Assembly (NCBI RefSeq): GCF_014831675.1
Contig: NZ_VJXY01000025.1
Location: forward strand, 53,647-117,646
DNA length: 64,000 nucleotides
Origin: Komarekiella delphini-convector SJRDD-AB1
GTDB lineage: Bacteria > Cyanobacteriota > Cyanobacteriia > Cyanobacteriales > Nostocaceae
Reading direction: 5' to 3'
Of the stretch, positions 54,401 to 63,603 are shown in pieces. The stretch's first letter is position 1. Every line of letters starts with the position of its first letter. Both the position numbers and the translations under genes were made by a program. The notes under the pieces were generated by a model. It was not told the origin of the DNA. It saw only the letters and a list, made by a program, of their open reading frames with translations, and searched no databases.

Positions 54401-55723
54401 TTACGCGGAAAAAGTTAAAGCTTGACCCCGCACTTGCGTATTTAACTGACCTTTGTCATAAACAATTTCACCGCCGACAATGGTTGCTACAGCCCATCCT
54501 GTGAGGTTCCAACCTTCAAAAGGACTCCAACCACACTTGGTTAACAGTTCCTCGCGCCGGACTGGACGGTATGTATTTAAATCTATAAGCACTAAATCGG
54601 CATCATAACCAGGTGCGATCGCCCCTTTATTTGGAATACGATAAGCCTCAGCCACGTTCTTAGACATCCAGTTCACAACTTGGGCTACAGTACACCGCCC
54701 CTCCATCGCCGCAGTTAACATCAAAGCTAGAGAAGTTTCTACCCCAGGCATACCCGAAGGACTGTTGGGATATTCTTGTGCTTTTTCTGCCAAGGTGTGC
54801 GGTGCGTGATCTGTGGCGATAAAATCAATCACGCCATCGCGCAAAGCTTGCCAGAGGACTTCGTTATCGTGGGGCGATCGCAACGGTGGATTCATCTGTG
54901 CTAAAGTGCCAATCTGTTCATAAGCGTTGGTATTCAACAACAAATGCTGTGGTGTTACCTCTGCTGTTACCCAACTCGGTTTTTCCTGACGCAACAAATC
55001 TGCTTCTTCGGCTGTTGACATGTGCAGAATATGCAGACGACGCTGATATTTTTGAGAAAGTTTTAATGCTAGTTGAGTTGCTAGCAATGCCGCTTGATTA
55101 TCTTGAATCTGTGAGTGAACTGCTGGATCGTGAATCCCAGCAAATTCTTGGCGGCGCTGGTTGATTCTGGCTTGGTCTTCGGCATGAACGGCAATTAAGC
55201 GATCGCCTTTAGCAAATATAGCTTCCAGTGCGGTCTCTCCATCGACCAACAACTGACCATGCATCGACCCCATGAAAATCTTAATTCCTGGTGTCGGTTT
55301 TGCTAAAAGCAAATCTGGTAGATTCTCTGCTGTTGCCCCAATAAAAAAGCCATAATTAACTAAGCATTTGTTAGAGGCACGTTGTAGCTTGTCGTCTAAA
55401 GCTAGCTGTGTAGTTGTCAAAGGGCGCGTATTGGGCATTTCCAGAAAGGAAGTGACTCCGCCTTTAGCACAGGCACAACTGGCAGTGAATAAATCTTCCT
55501 TGTATTCTAGTCCTGGTTCCCGGAAATGCACTTGCGGATCAATGACTCCTGGCAACAAAGTTAAACCTTGTGCGTCAATCTCTGTGGTTACTATTGCTTG
55601 GGAGATTGTTGGTGCAACTTCGACTATTTGGCGATCGCGCGTCAGCACATCCCCAATCATAAATTCACCATTGGGTAAAATTATGCGAGCGTGGCGAATC
55701 AGTAAACTTTTTGGAGATGACAT
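54401..55723 (-). CDS. pyrC: Dihydroorotase (cyanobacterial type)
   Basis: This 440-residue amidohydrolase cyclises carbamoyl-aspartate to dihydroorotate in pyrimidine synthesis. It has LPGVIDPQVHFREPGLEYKE, FLEMPNTRPLTT, KIFMGSMHGQLLVDG, LIAVHAEDQARI, LHILHMSTAEEADLL and FIATDHAPHTLAEKAQ. The first metal motif is usually D-x-H-x-H; here it is DPQVH, Gln in place of the first His. I recall the same Gln in other cyanobacterial and Bacteroidetes sequences, so it is probably a subclass feature, not decay. Confidence 0.88.
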   Translation of the reverse strand: MSSPKSLLIRHARIILPNGEFMIGDVLTRDRQIVEVAPTISQAIVTTEIDAQGLTLLPGVIDPQVHFREPGLEYKEDLFTASCACAKGGVTSFLEMPNTRPLTTTQLALDDKLQRASNKCLVNYGFFIGATAENLPDLLLAKPTPGIKIFMGSMHGQLLVDGETALEAIFAKGDRLIAVHAEDQARINQRRQEFAGIHDPAVHSQIQDNQAALLATQLALKLSQKYQRRLHILHMSTAEEADLLRQEKPSWVTAEVTPQHLLLNTNAYEQIGTLAQMNPPLRSPHDNEVLWQALRDGVIDFIATDHAPHTLAEKAQEYPNSPSGMPGVETSLALMLTAAMEGRCTVAQVVNWMSKNVAEAYRIPNKGAIAPGYDADLVLIDLNTYRPVRREELLTKCGWSPFEGWNLTGWAVATIVGGEIVYDKGQLNTQVRGQALTFSA

Positions 55724-55973
55724 GGCGTTAAAAGAGTCACAACACAGAGCTATACCTGACAGATAACTCTACTTTTAGGTTAAACTTGGTTGCGCTCTAA
55801 GTAGCTAATTTTTTGCTGCAAGCTAAAAAAAAGTTTATTTTTAATTTATGAATATCTCTGTAAACATGCCCACATGACCAGGAAATCAAAGTTATCCCTG
55901 CCGTTAAGATTAACAAATAAAGTCTTCCCAGGCGAGTTAATTACCTGCATCCTTCCTTTAGTTAAGTACTTTC

Positions 55974-56615
55974 ATGCAAAATCAAGTGTCTGATAACAAC
56001 TCTAGCCAACAACCTGACAATTCCTGGATCGCAGAGCTAGGTAGAACAATTATTTTGAGCATCGTTCTAGCCCTGGGAATTCGTACCTTTGTTGCCGAAG
56101 CGCGCTGGATTCCTTCTGGCTCAATGGAACCAACGCTACATGGTACACCCAACCAGTGGGAGGCAGACAAAATCATTGTCGATAAGTTGAAATATAAATT
56201 TTCTGACCCGCAGCGAGGAGATATTGTAGTATTTTCCCCGACTCTAGAACTACAAAAAGAACAATACCAGGATGCTTTTATTAAACGGATAATTGCCCTA
56301 CCTGGAGACAGAGTAGAACTCAGGAATGGCAGAGTTTATATCAATAACAAACCTCTACAGGAAGGAAATTACCTACCCTCTGCACAGCGTACAGTAATTG
56401 ATGTTTGCACATCAGGACAGCAACCGCCTTTTTTAGCAAAACCTCAGACCATACCACCCGACTCATACTTAGTGTTAGGTGATAACCGTAATAGTAGCTA
56501 TGATAGCCGCTGCTGGGGTGTTGTTCCTCGCAATAATATTATTGGACGTGCTGTAGTTCGTTTCTGGCCTCTAAATAATATTGGAGGAATTGATAAGTCA
56601 CCACTGTATCCATAA
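55974..56615 (+). CDS. lepB: Signal peptidase I (first of a tandem pair)
   Basis: This 213-residue protein has one N-terminal membrane segment (GRTIILSIVLALGIRTFVA) and the type I signal peptidase boxes: PSGSMEPTLHG (catalytic Ser50), GDIVVFSPT, DAFIKRIIALPGDRVE (catalytic Lys104) and LVLGDNRNSSYDSR. It removes signal peptides from exported proteins. A second lepB follows 32 bases downstream. Confidence 0.93.
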   Translation: MQNQVSDNNSSQQPDNSWIAELGRTIILSIVLALGIRTFVAEARWIPSGSMEPTLHGTPNQWEADKIIVDKLKYKFSDPQRGDIVVFSPTLELQKEQYQDAFIKRIIALPGDRVELRNGRVYINNKPLQEGNYLPSAQRTVIDVCTSGQQPPFLAKPQTIPPDSYLVLGDNRNSSYDSRCWGVVPRNNIIGRAVVRFWPLNNIGGIDKSPLYP

Positions 56616-56647
56616 TTAACGATTATCTACGTGGGAAATATACTTTA

Positions 56648-57253
56648 ATGAGTCGCAGGCAAAATAAAGCATCGCTGTCTTCAAGCCAGCAAAATTTCTG
56701 GATAGAGGTAGCTAAGACAATTGGGCTGAGTCTGATTTTTGCTTTTAGTATACGTACATTTGCGGCACAAGCTTTCAATATTGTTTCTGGGTCGATGGAG
56801 CCGACTTTACAAATTAATGATAAGTTTCTTGTAGACAAGGTGAGATACCACTTTGGTGAGCCGCAGCGAGGGGAAGTTGTGGTATTTTCGCCTACGAAGG
56901 AGCTAGAAAGAGAACAATACCATGATGCTTTCATTAAGCGTGTAATCGCCTTACCCGGAGAAAGAGTAGAAATTAAGGATGGCAAAGTTTACGTCAACAA
57001 CAAACCTCTACGGGAAGATAAATACCTGACCTCAGAAGAGTGGACATCGATTGATGTTTGCAAAACAGGAAAACAGCCACCCTACCTATCCCAACCAGTT
57101 ACTATACCGTCTAACTCATATTTAGTACTAAGTGATAACCGCATCAATAGCTATGACGGACGCTGTTGGGGTATTGTCCCCCGCGAGAATATCATCGGTC
57201 GTGCCGGAGTTCGCTTCTGGCCTTTGAATAATATTGGTAAAGTAAACAAGTAA
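56648..57253 (+). CDS. lepB: Signal peptidase I (second of a tandem pair)
   Basis: This 201-residue paralogue has the same layout: membrane segment (AKTIGLSLIFAFSIRTFAA), VSGSMEPTLQINDK (Ser49), AFIKRVIALPGERVE (Lys97) and LVLSDNRINSYDGR. It lies 32 bases after the first, so the pair arose by tandem duplication and is probably an operon. The start at ATG 56648 gives the short basic N-terminus MSRRQNKA. Confidence 0.93.
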   Translation: MSRRQNKASLSSSQQNFWIEVAKTIGLSLIFAFSIRTFAAQAFNIVSGSMEPTLQINDKFLVDKVRYHFGEPQRGEVVVFSPTKELEREQYHDAFIKRVIALPGERVEIKDGKVYVNNKPLREDKYLTSEEWTSIDVCKTGKQPPYLSQPVTIPSNSYLVLSDNRINSYDGRCWGIVPRENIIGRAGVRFWPLNNIGKVNK

Positions 57254-57354
57254 CTGAGCAATTTGAGATTTTAGATTTAAAATTGGGGACTAGTGACTAT
57301 CAACCGTCAACCAAACCACCAATTTTTAATCCGAGAAAATCCAAAATTGGTATA

Positions 57355-58149
57355 ATGCCATACTTAGCTAGAATTTTACTTTATCCAATTAAGTCACTTG
57401 ATGGCATTGAAGTTGAGAATGCCAGAGTGCTTGCCAGTGGATCACTACAGCATGATCGAGAGTTTGCCATTTTTGACAAAGATCAGAAGTTGCTAAATGG
57501 CAAACGTAATGCCAAAATCCATTTACTGCGGGCGTCTTACGCAAGCCCTGGGTCATCGCAATTTACACCTTTGAATAGAACTATCTCACTACAATTCCCA
57601 GGTAGCGACTCACAAAAATTTCATCTAGATGAGCAAAGGCAAGCCCTAGAAGCGTCTTTGAGTGATTTTTTCGGCTTTGCTGTCACATTAGCACAAAACT
57701 CTGTAATGGGCTTTCCTGATGATACAGACTCACCTGGGCCAACAGTAATTAGTACAGCAACACTAGCGGAAGTTGCTTCCTGGTTTCCCGGTTTGAGTGT
57801 TGATGAAATGCGCCGCCGGATACGTGCCAACATCGAAATTGACGGTGTACCACCATTTTGGGAAGATCGGTTATTTAGCGAACAAGGCGATGTAGTCTCC
57901 TTTCGAGTGGGAGATGTTTGCTTTTATGGGATTAATCCCTGTCAGCGTTGTGTAGTTCCAACACGTGATTCTTATTTAGGGGAAGCTTACCCAAACTTTC
58001 AAAAGATTTTTGTCAAACAACGGCAAGCGACCTTGCCAAAGTGGGTAGCCTCATCCCGTTTTAATCACTTTTTTAGATTGAGTGTCAATACACGATTACC
58101 TGCCTCAGAAGCCGGGAAAATTTTACAAATAGGCAGCGAAGTTGCGTAA
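57355..58149 (+). CDS. MOSC domain protein
   Basis: This 264-residue protein has an N-terminal MOSC beta-barrel (MPYLARILLYPIKSLDGIEV, HDREFAIFDKDQKLLNGK) and a MOSC domain (FRANIEIDG-like RIRANIEIDGVPPFWEDRLF, ISFRVGDVCFYGINPCQRCV, TRDS). The Cys in GINPCQRCVVPTRDS is the family's usual Moco-linked Cys. Such proteins may bind molybdenum cofactor. ATG 57355 fits the family start better than 57283. Confidence 0.85.
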   Translation: MPYLARILLYPIKSLDGIEVENARVLASGSLQHDREFAIFDKDQKLLNGKRNAKIHLLRASYASPGSSQFTPLNRTISLQFPGSDSQKFHLDEQRQALEASLSDFFGFAVTLAQNSVMGFPDDTDSPGPTVISTATLAEVASWFPGLSVDEMRRRIRANIEIDGVPPFWEDRLFSEQGDVVSFRVGDVCFYGINPCQRCVVPTRDSYLGEAYPNFQKIFVKQRQATLPKWVASSRFNHFFRLSVNTRLPASEAGKILQIGSEVA

Positions 58150-58732
58150 AGTCCAAGCACCAACTTCTGGCGCTCAGAACTTTTCAATAGAGAGGTATTT
58201 GTTCAAAATAATTAACCTTTTGCCAAAGGAAAACGTGAAAAATCTTTTGATTTTTTTTACTTTTTGCTATTTATTGATTATGGCAATTTTAAGATTATTG
58301 TAGTCAAATGTAAATTTATGCAGATGAGACTAAAATATCCAAACAGCAATTAAGAATTTAATTTAGAGTCTGATGCCAATGGCAACCAGTACCCTATAAT
58401 CCCGTACTGTAGCTTGGTAGTTAATTTTCAACAAATAGAGTTGATATTGTGAATTAGTGTAAATACATTTTGCGATTTATCCAATAAATGTTGATACATT
58501 GTCAGATGAAACTGGGCAAAATAAATTGCTATAACAAAGTCTGAAGATTAAGATTTGGAGGAATTCAGTAGCTAAAACAAGTATCTTGAAATCATAATTA
58601 GTGCTTTATTATACTAAATTATTATAAGTAACTCATATTTTTAGCTATAGTAGGTAGTACTTACCCTTATATTGAATGTAGCTGATATGACAAAAGTACT
58701 CCAAGTTTAATCTTGGAGAAAATCAAACAACA
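58150..58732. other. Spacer upstream of the hybrid kinase
   Basis: The spacer is AT-rich, with no gene supported. A short remnant of a common Nostoc repeat occurs at 58155-58190 (GCACCAACTTCTGGCGCTC). The hybrid kinase promoter is presumably in the right half. Confidence 0.45.
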
Positions 58733-61700
58733 ATGTTATCGAAAATTCAGCTTGTCAAATCTCTCAAACACTTATTTGGCATGGTTTATGCCAAGATGTC
58801 CCTAAGATATGTTCTAGTTTTGCCCTTCATATTGCAAATTTTCGGGGCAGTGGGTCTTGTGGGCTATCTTTCTTTTAAAAACGGGCAAAAAGCTGTAAAA
58901 GAGCTTGCCGCTCAGTTAGAAAATGAAATCTGCGATCGCATTGAACAGCATCTCGATAGCTACTTAACAACCCCTAAGCAAATTAATCAAATCAATTCAG
59001 ATGCGATCAAGCTAGATTTACTCAACCTTTCTGATTTTAAAACTACTGGACATTTCTTTTGGAAACAAATGCGGGTTTTTAATGTTAGCTACAACAACTT
59101 TGCTAACCCCAAAGGTGAATTTATCGGTATTGAACGCCTAAATAATGGCAATCTGTTGATTAATGAAGTTACCAAAAAGCATGGCATCGGTAAACTTTAT
59201 GTTTACACTACAGACAACCAAGGGAATCGCCGCCAGATCAAAGAAATCAAAAATTATGATCCTCGCTTAGAAGCGTGGTATGCAGATGCACTCAAGGTAG
59301 GAAAACCCGTGTGGAGTCAAATCTATCAATGGGAATATAAACCAGAGGTTTTATCTATATCTTCCAGCTATCCTATTTACGATCGCACTCATAAACTAGT
59401 TGGGGTAATTGGTGTAAAAGTTGTATTGGCGCAAATTAGCAATTTTTTAGCCAATTTAAAAGTTGGTAAGTCGGGCAAAACTTTTATTATAGAACGTTCC
59501 GGGTTAATGGTGGCTTCTACTACCGAGTTACCATACACACTCATTAATGGTCAAGCAAAACGCCTATCGGGATTAGATAGTCAAGATTCTTTAATTCGAC
59601 TTGCAACGCAGTATTTAATCAAACACTTTGGTCATCTCAAGTCTTTTGTGGGGAAGCAACAGCTAAGTTTTACCACCGATGGAGTACGTTATTTCGTGCA
59701 AATCAAAAGTTGGAGAGACGAACTAGGTCTTGATTGGCTAATCGTGGTAGTAATTCCCGAAGGTGATTTTATAGAGCAGATTCACGTTAACACCCACGCC
59801 ACAATCTTGCTGTGCATAGTTACCTTCTTATTGGTTACACAAATTAGCATTTTGACTGCACGCTGGGTAATCAAGCCGATTTTGAGAGCATTGCAAAAAT
59901 ATGTTTTTGCGTTAACGCATAGACACCCGAAAGGTGTCTTCTCGCAGAGTAGCGACTTGTCTTTAGACATCACCTCTTTTGTTGGTATCACCCAAAACCA
60001 ACAAGCAGAAAAATTACTAGCAGAATACAATCACGTCTTAGAAGCTCAAGTAAAAAAGCGCACTAAAGAACTTCTGCAAGTTATTGAGGAACTGCAAATC
60101 ACCCAACAAAAACTGATTAAATCACAAAAAAACGCTACCCAAAAACAACAAGCAGCTGTTCGTGAAGCGGCGCGAAGCGCAGCTGCAAACCGTGCTAAAA
60201 GCGAATTTCTCGCCAATATGAGCCACGAAGTACGTACTCCACTCAACGCCATTCTCGGTTTCACCCAAATCATGAGCCGAGATTATTCCCTACCTAGTCA
60301 ACAGCAAGAAAACTTGGCAATTATCAATCGGGCTGGTGAGCATTTGCTCAATTTAATCAACGACATTCTAGAAATGTCTAAAATCGAAGCTGACCGAGTC
60401 ACACTGAATCTTACAAGTTTTGACTTAACTAATCTATTGGAAAATTTAGAAGAGATGTTGCGTTTACGTGCTACATCCAAAAGCTTAAAGCTGGTGTTTG
60501 AATATTCACAAGATATTCCGCAATACATACAAACTGACGAAAGTAAACTACGTCAAGTCTTACTTAATCTATTGGGAAATGCCATTAAATTTACTGATAC
60601 TGGAAGTATAAGGCTGCATGTGAGGTGGGAAAAACAAAAGGAGAGAGAAAGAGCGAGAAAGGAAAAGAGGAAGGAAGTAATTCAAAATTCCTCCATTCCC
60701 CTACTCCCTCGTCTTTTCTTTGAGATACAAGATACTGGTTCTGGGATTGCTACTTCGGAAATAGGCTTGTTATTTAAAGCTTTTGAGCAAACCGAAACCG
60801 GGAGAAAATCACAACAGGGAACAGGACTAGGTTTAGCAATTAGCCGCAGATATGTGCAACTGATGGGAGGAGATATTACCGTCAATAGTACTCCTGGTAT
60901 TGGTAGTACATTTGCCTTTGATATTCAGGTTGGTCTAGCTTGCCCTAATAAAATTCAGATAAATCAAAGTAAATGTCAGATTTCTACTTTAGCATCTGAT
61001 CAAAGTAAATATCGCATTTTAGTAGTTGACGACGCCAGAGATAGCCGTTTATTACTAGTTAAAATTCTGACATCTATGAACTTTGAAGTCAGGGAAGCTA
61101 CAGACGGGAAGGAAGCAGTTGCTAGTTGGGAATTTTGGCAACCACATTTAATATTCATGGATATGCGAATGCCAGTTATGAATGGCTATGAAGCTACAAA
61201 AGTAATTAAAATTCGACAAAGTACGCATGGTAAAGAAATTTTGCTTAATAGTACCAGGTCAATACCAGTTGCTTCAACTGGTAGAATCTTGGCAACGCAT
61301 TGCTTACCCATAGAACTAGCTCCCCAATGCTTAATTCCGAATACCCGTACTATTATTATTATTGCTCTAACTGCTAGTGCTTTTGAGGAAGAACGAAAGA
61401 AAATTTTGTCAATCGGCTGCGACGATTTTATTCGCAAGCCATACACTCAGGAAATATTACTCGAAAAATTGAGCGAACATCTGGGTGTAAAATATATCAA
61501 CCAAGCAGAAATTACAAATCAATTAGTTATGGAGCAAACAGCAAAGGTGTTTGCTAGCGAAGCCGAACTTTTGCGAGTTTTGTCACGAATGTCACCTGAG
61601 TGGTTGGGAAAGATACACCATGCCGCAGCCAGCTGTAGCGACGACCTAATTTTAGAATTACTTCAACAAATTCCACCAAATAAGAGTCAAATTGTCCAAT

Positions 61701-61771
61701 TTATCAGGGATTTAGCAAACAACTATCAGTTTGAGAAAATCATGGAATTGACTAGAACAAACTTAGAATGA
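58733..61771 (+). CDS. Hybrid sensor histidine kinase with Cache domain and receiver
   Basis: This 1012-residue protein has TM1 (YVLVLPFILQIFGAVGLVG), a periplasmic double-Cache sensor (about 50-345; EGWYADALK-like EAWYADALKVGKPVWSQIY), TM2 (ILLCIVTFLLVTQISILTA), a coiled coil, the kinase core with FLANMSHEVRTPLNAILG (H-box), LLNLLGNAIKFT (N-box), EIQDTGSGIA and GTGLGLAIS, and a C-terminal receiver (ILVVDDARDSRLLL; IFMDMRMPVMNGYEATK; ALTASAFEEER). Three in-frame repeat-like insertions interrupt the linker, the ATPase domain and the receiver. It overlaps the next gene by 4 bases (ATGA), so the two are coupled. Confidence 0.9.
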   Translation: MLSKIQLVKSLKHLFGMVYAKMSLRYVLVLPFILQIFGAVGLVGYLSFKNGQKAVKELAAQLENEICDRIEQHLDSYLTTPKQINQINSDAIKLDLLNLSDFKTTGHFFWKQMRVFNVSYNNFANPKGEFIGIERLNNGNLLINEVTKKHGIGKLYVYTTDNQGNRRQIKEIKNYDPRLEAWYADALKVGKPVWSQIYQWEYKPEVLSISSSYPIYDRTHKLVGVIGVKVVLAQISNFLANLKVGKSGKTFIIERSGLMVASTTELPYTLINGQAKRLSGLDSQDSLIRLATQYLIKHFGHLKSFVGKQQLSFTTDGVRYFVQIKSWRDELGLDWLIVVVIPEGDFIEQIHVNTHATILLCIVTFLLVTQISILTARWVIKPILRALQKYVFALTHRHPKGVFSQSSDLSLDITSFVGITQNQQAEKLLAEYNHVLEAQVKKRTKELLQVIEELQITQQKLIKSQKNATQKQQAAVREAARSAAANRAKSEFLANMSHEVRTPLNAILGFTQIMSRDYSLPSQQQENLAIINRAGEHLLNLINDILEMSKIEADRVTLNLTSFDLTNLLENLEEMLRLRATSKSLKLVFEYSQDIPQYIQTDESKLRQVLLNLLGNAIKFTDTGSIRLHVRWEKQKERERARKEKRKEVIQNSSIPLLPRLFFEIQDTGSGIATSEIGLLFKAFEQTETGRKSQQGTGLGLAISRRYVQLMGGDITVNSTPGIGSTFAFDIQVGLACPNKIQINQSKCQISTLASDQSKYRILVVDDARDSRLLLVKILTSMNFEVREATDGKEAVASWEFWQPHLIFMDMRMPVMNGYEATKVIKIRQSTHGKEILLNSTRSIPVASTGRILATHCLPIELAPQCLIPNTRTIIIIALTASAFEEERKKILSIGCDDFIRKPYTQEILLEKLSEHLGVKYINQAEITNQLVMEQTAKVFASEAELLRVLSRMSPEWLGKIHHAAASCSDDLILELLQQIPPNKSQIVQFIRDLANNYQFEKIMELTRTNLE

Positions 61772-63603
61772 ATTACGAGCGATTAGACTCTGATAAAAAA
61801 GATATTTTGATCATTGACGATATGGCGATCAACCTGCGGGTTTTGTCCTCTATCCTGACTAAAGAGGGGTATAATGTCCGCAAAGCCTTGAACTGGCAAA
61901 TGGCTTTGACCGCTTGTCAAACAGTATTACCCGATCTGATTTTACTCGACATTATGATGCCAGAAGTCGATGGTTATGAAGTTTGTCAGAGGTTAAAAGC
62001 GAGTGAGTTAACCGCAGATATTCCGGTGATTTTTATTAGTGCTTTAGATGATGTTTTTGACAAAATTAAAGCCTTTAGAGTTGGCGGTGTAGACTATATA
62101 TCTAAACCTTTTGAATTTGAAGAAGTTTTAGTGCGTGTGCAAAATCAATTGGCCTTGAGGACGGCACAATTAGAAATATTAAACTTAAATACCGAACTAG
62201 AACAAAGGGTAAAACAGCGTACTTGGGAACTAGAAAAAGCTTTGCAAATACTTCAAGAAGAAATCAGTTCCCGTCAGGAATTGCAAAATCAATTGCTAGA
62301 CATAGCACTGCATGATTCGCTTACTGGTTTACCAAATCGAGTGTTTTTTATTAGGAGACTAGAAAAAGCTCTAAATCGTGCTCAGCAAAAATCCAATTAT
62401 CATTTTGCTGTATTGTTTTTGGACTGCGATCGCTTCAAAGTGATTAATGATTCTCTTGGACATCTAGTGGGAGATGAATTGCTAATAGCGATCGCTCATC
62501 GTCTGCAAGCATGTCTGATGCCTGTTGATACTTTAGCACGATTAGGTGGCGATGAATTTGGAATTCTCATAGAAAATCTCACAGATATTAGCATGGCAAT
62601 CCAACTTGCTGAGCGGATTTTGCAACAGCTAGCACTGACTTTTAAACTATCTAGATATGAAGTCTTTATGAATGTCAGTATTGGTATTAGTTGGGGCAAC
62701 AAAGATTATGAACGCCCGGAGTATTTGCTGCGGGATGCAGACACAGCAATGTATCGTGCTAAGGCTCAAGGGAGAGCCAGATATCACGTTTTTGATCCAG
62801 TGATGTATCAGGAAGCTATCCAGCTTTTAGAGTTAGAAAATGACCTACGGAGGGCGGTTGAACGGCAAGAATTTATCGTTTACTATCAGCCAATTATTTC
62901 CCTCGCTACAGGTAACATTTCTGGATTTGAAGCGTTGGTTCGTTGGCAACATCCAATTCGTGGTCTTGTTTGTCCTGTAGACTTTATTCCTGTTGCAGAA
63001 GAAACAGGTTTAATTAATGTTATCAATATTTGGGTATTGCATACAGCTTGCCATCAACTAAGCATTTGGCAACAGCACCCAGCAACACCAAAAAACTTAA
63101 CTATAAGTGTTAATTTGAGCGCCAGGTTGTTTTCTCAACCCGATTTTATAGCCAAAATTGATCAAATTATTGATGAAACTAAAATCAATCCTGCTAACTT
63201 AGAGTTGGAAATTACCGAAAGTGTAATTATGGAAAATACTAACGGAATTAAAACAATTCTTCAGCAATTAAAACAACGAAATATTAAATTAATTATGGAT
63301 GATTTTGGTACAGGCTATTCTTCTTTGAGTTACTTATATAGCTTCCCTTTAAATGCACTCAAAATTGACAAATCTTTCGTCAAACGGATGCAGGAAAATC
63401 AAGAGAATATGGGATTAGTGCCAGCAATGATTGGTATTGCTGACTCAATGGGAATGACTGCGATCGCTGAAGGTGTTGAAACAAAAGAACAGTTAGCTCA
63501 ATTGAGAAGTTTAAACTGTAATTTTGCTCAAGGATATTTATTTTCTAGACCCCTCGAACAACAATTGGTTCTCAAGTTGCTTGCAGCTGCGCCTCAATGG
63601 TAA
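61768..63603 (+). CDS. REC-GGDEF-EAL response regulator (c-di-GMP)
   Basis: This 611-residue protein has a receiver domain (ILIIDDMAINLRVLS; LILLDIMMPEVDGYE; VIFISALDD), a coiled coil, GGDEF (LARLGGDEFGILIENL, active-site GGDEF intact) and EAL (FEALVRWQHPIRG, LELEITESVIM, MDDFGTGYSSLSYL, LKIDKSFVK). Both cyclic-di-GMP domains look active by motif, so it can make or break the messenger. It is translationally coupled to the hybrid kinase, which likely phosphorylates its receiver. Confidence 0.93.
   Translation: MNYERLDSDKKDILIIDDMAINLRVLSSILTKEGYNVRKALNWQMALTACQTVLPDLILLDIMMPEVDGYEVCQRLKASELTADIPVIFISALDDVFDKIKAFRVGGVDYISKPFEFEEVLVRVQNQLALRTAQLEILNLNTELEQRVKQRTWELEKALQILQEEISSRQELQNQLLDIALHDSLTGLPNRVFFIRRLEKALNRAQQKSNYHFAVLFLDCDRFKVINDSLGHLVGDELLIAIAHRLQACLMPVDTLARLGGDEFGILIENLTDISMAIQLAERILQQLALTFKLSRYEVFMNVSIGISWGNKDYERPEYLLRDADTAMYRAKAQGRARYHVFDPVMYQEAIQLLELENDLRRAVERQEFIVYYQPIISLATGNISGFEALVRWQHPIRGLVCPVDFIPVAEETGLINVINIWVLHTACHQLSIWQQHPATPKNLTISVNLSARLFSQPDFIAKIDQIIDETKINPANLELEITESVIMENTNGIKTILQQLKQRNIKLIMDDFGTGYSSLSYLYSFPLNALKIDKSFVKRMQENQENMGLVPAMIGIADSMGMTAIAEGVETKEQLAQLRSLNCNFAQGYLFSRPLEQQLVLKLLAAAPQW

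Noticed and set aside
57283-57354. 24-codon extension of the MOSC protein
   Set aside because: The beta-barrel starts at MPYLARILLYPIKSL (57355), which matches the family.
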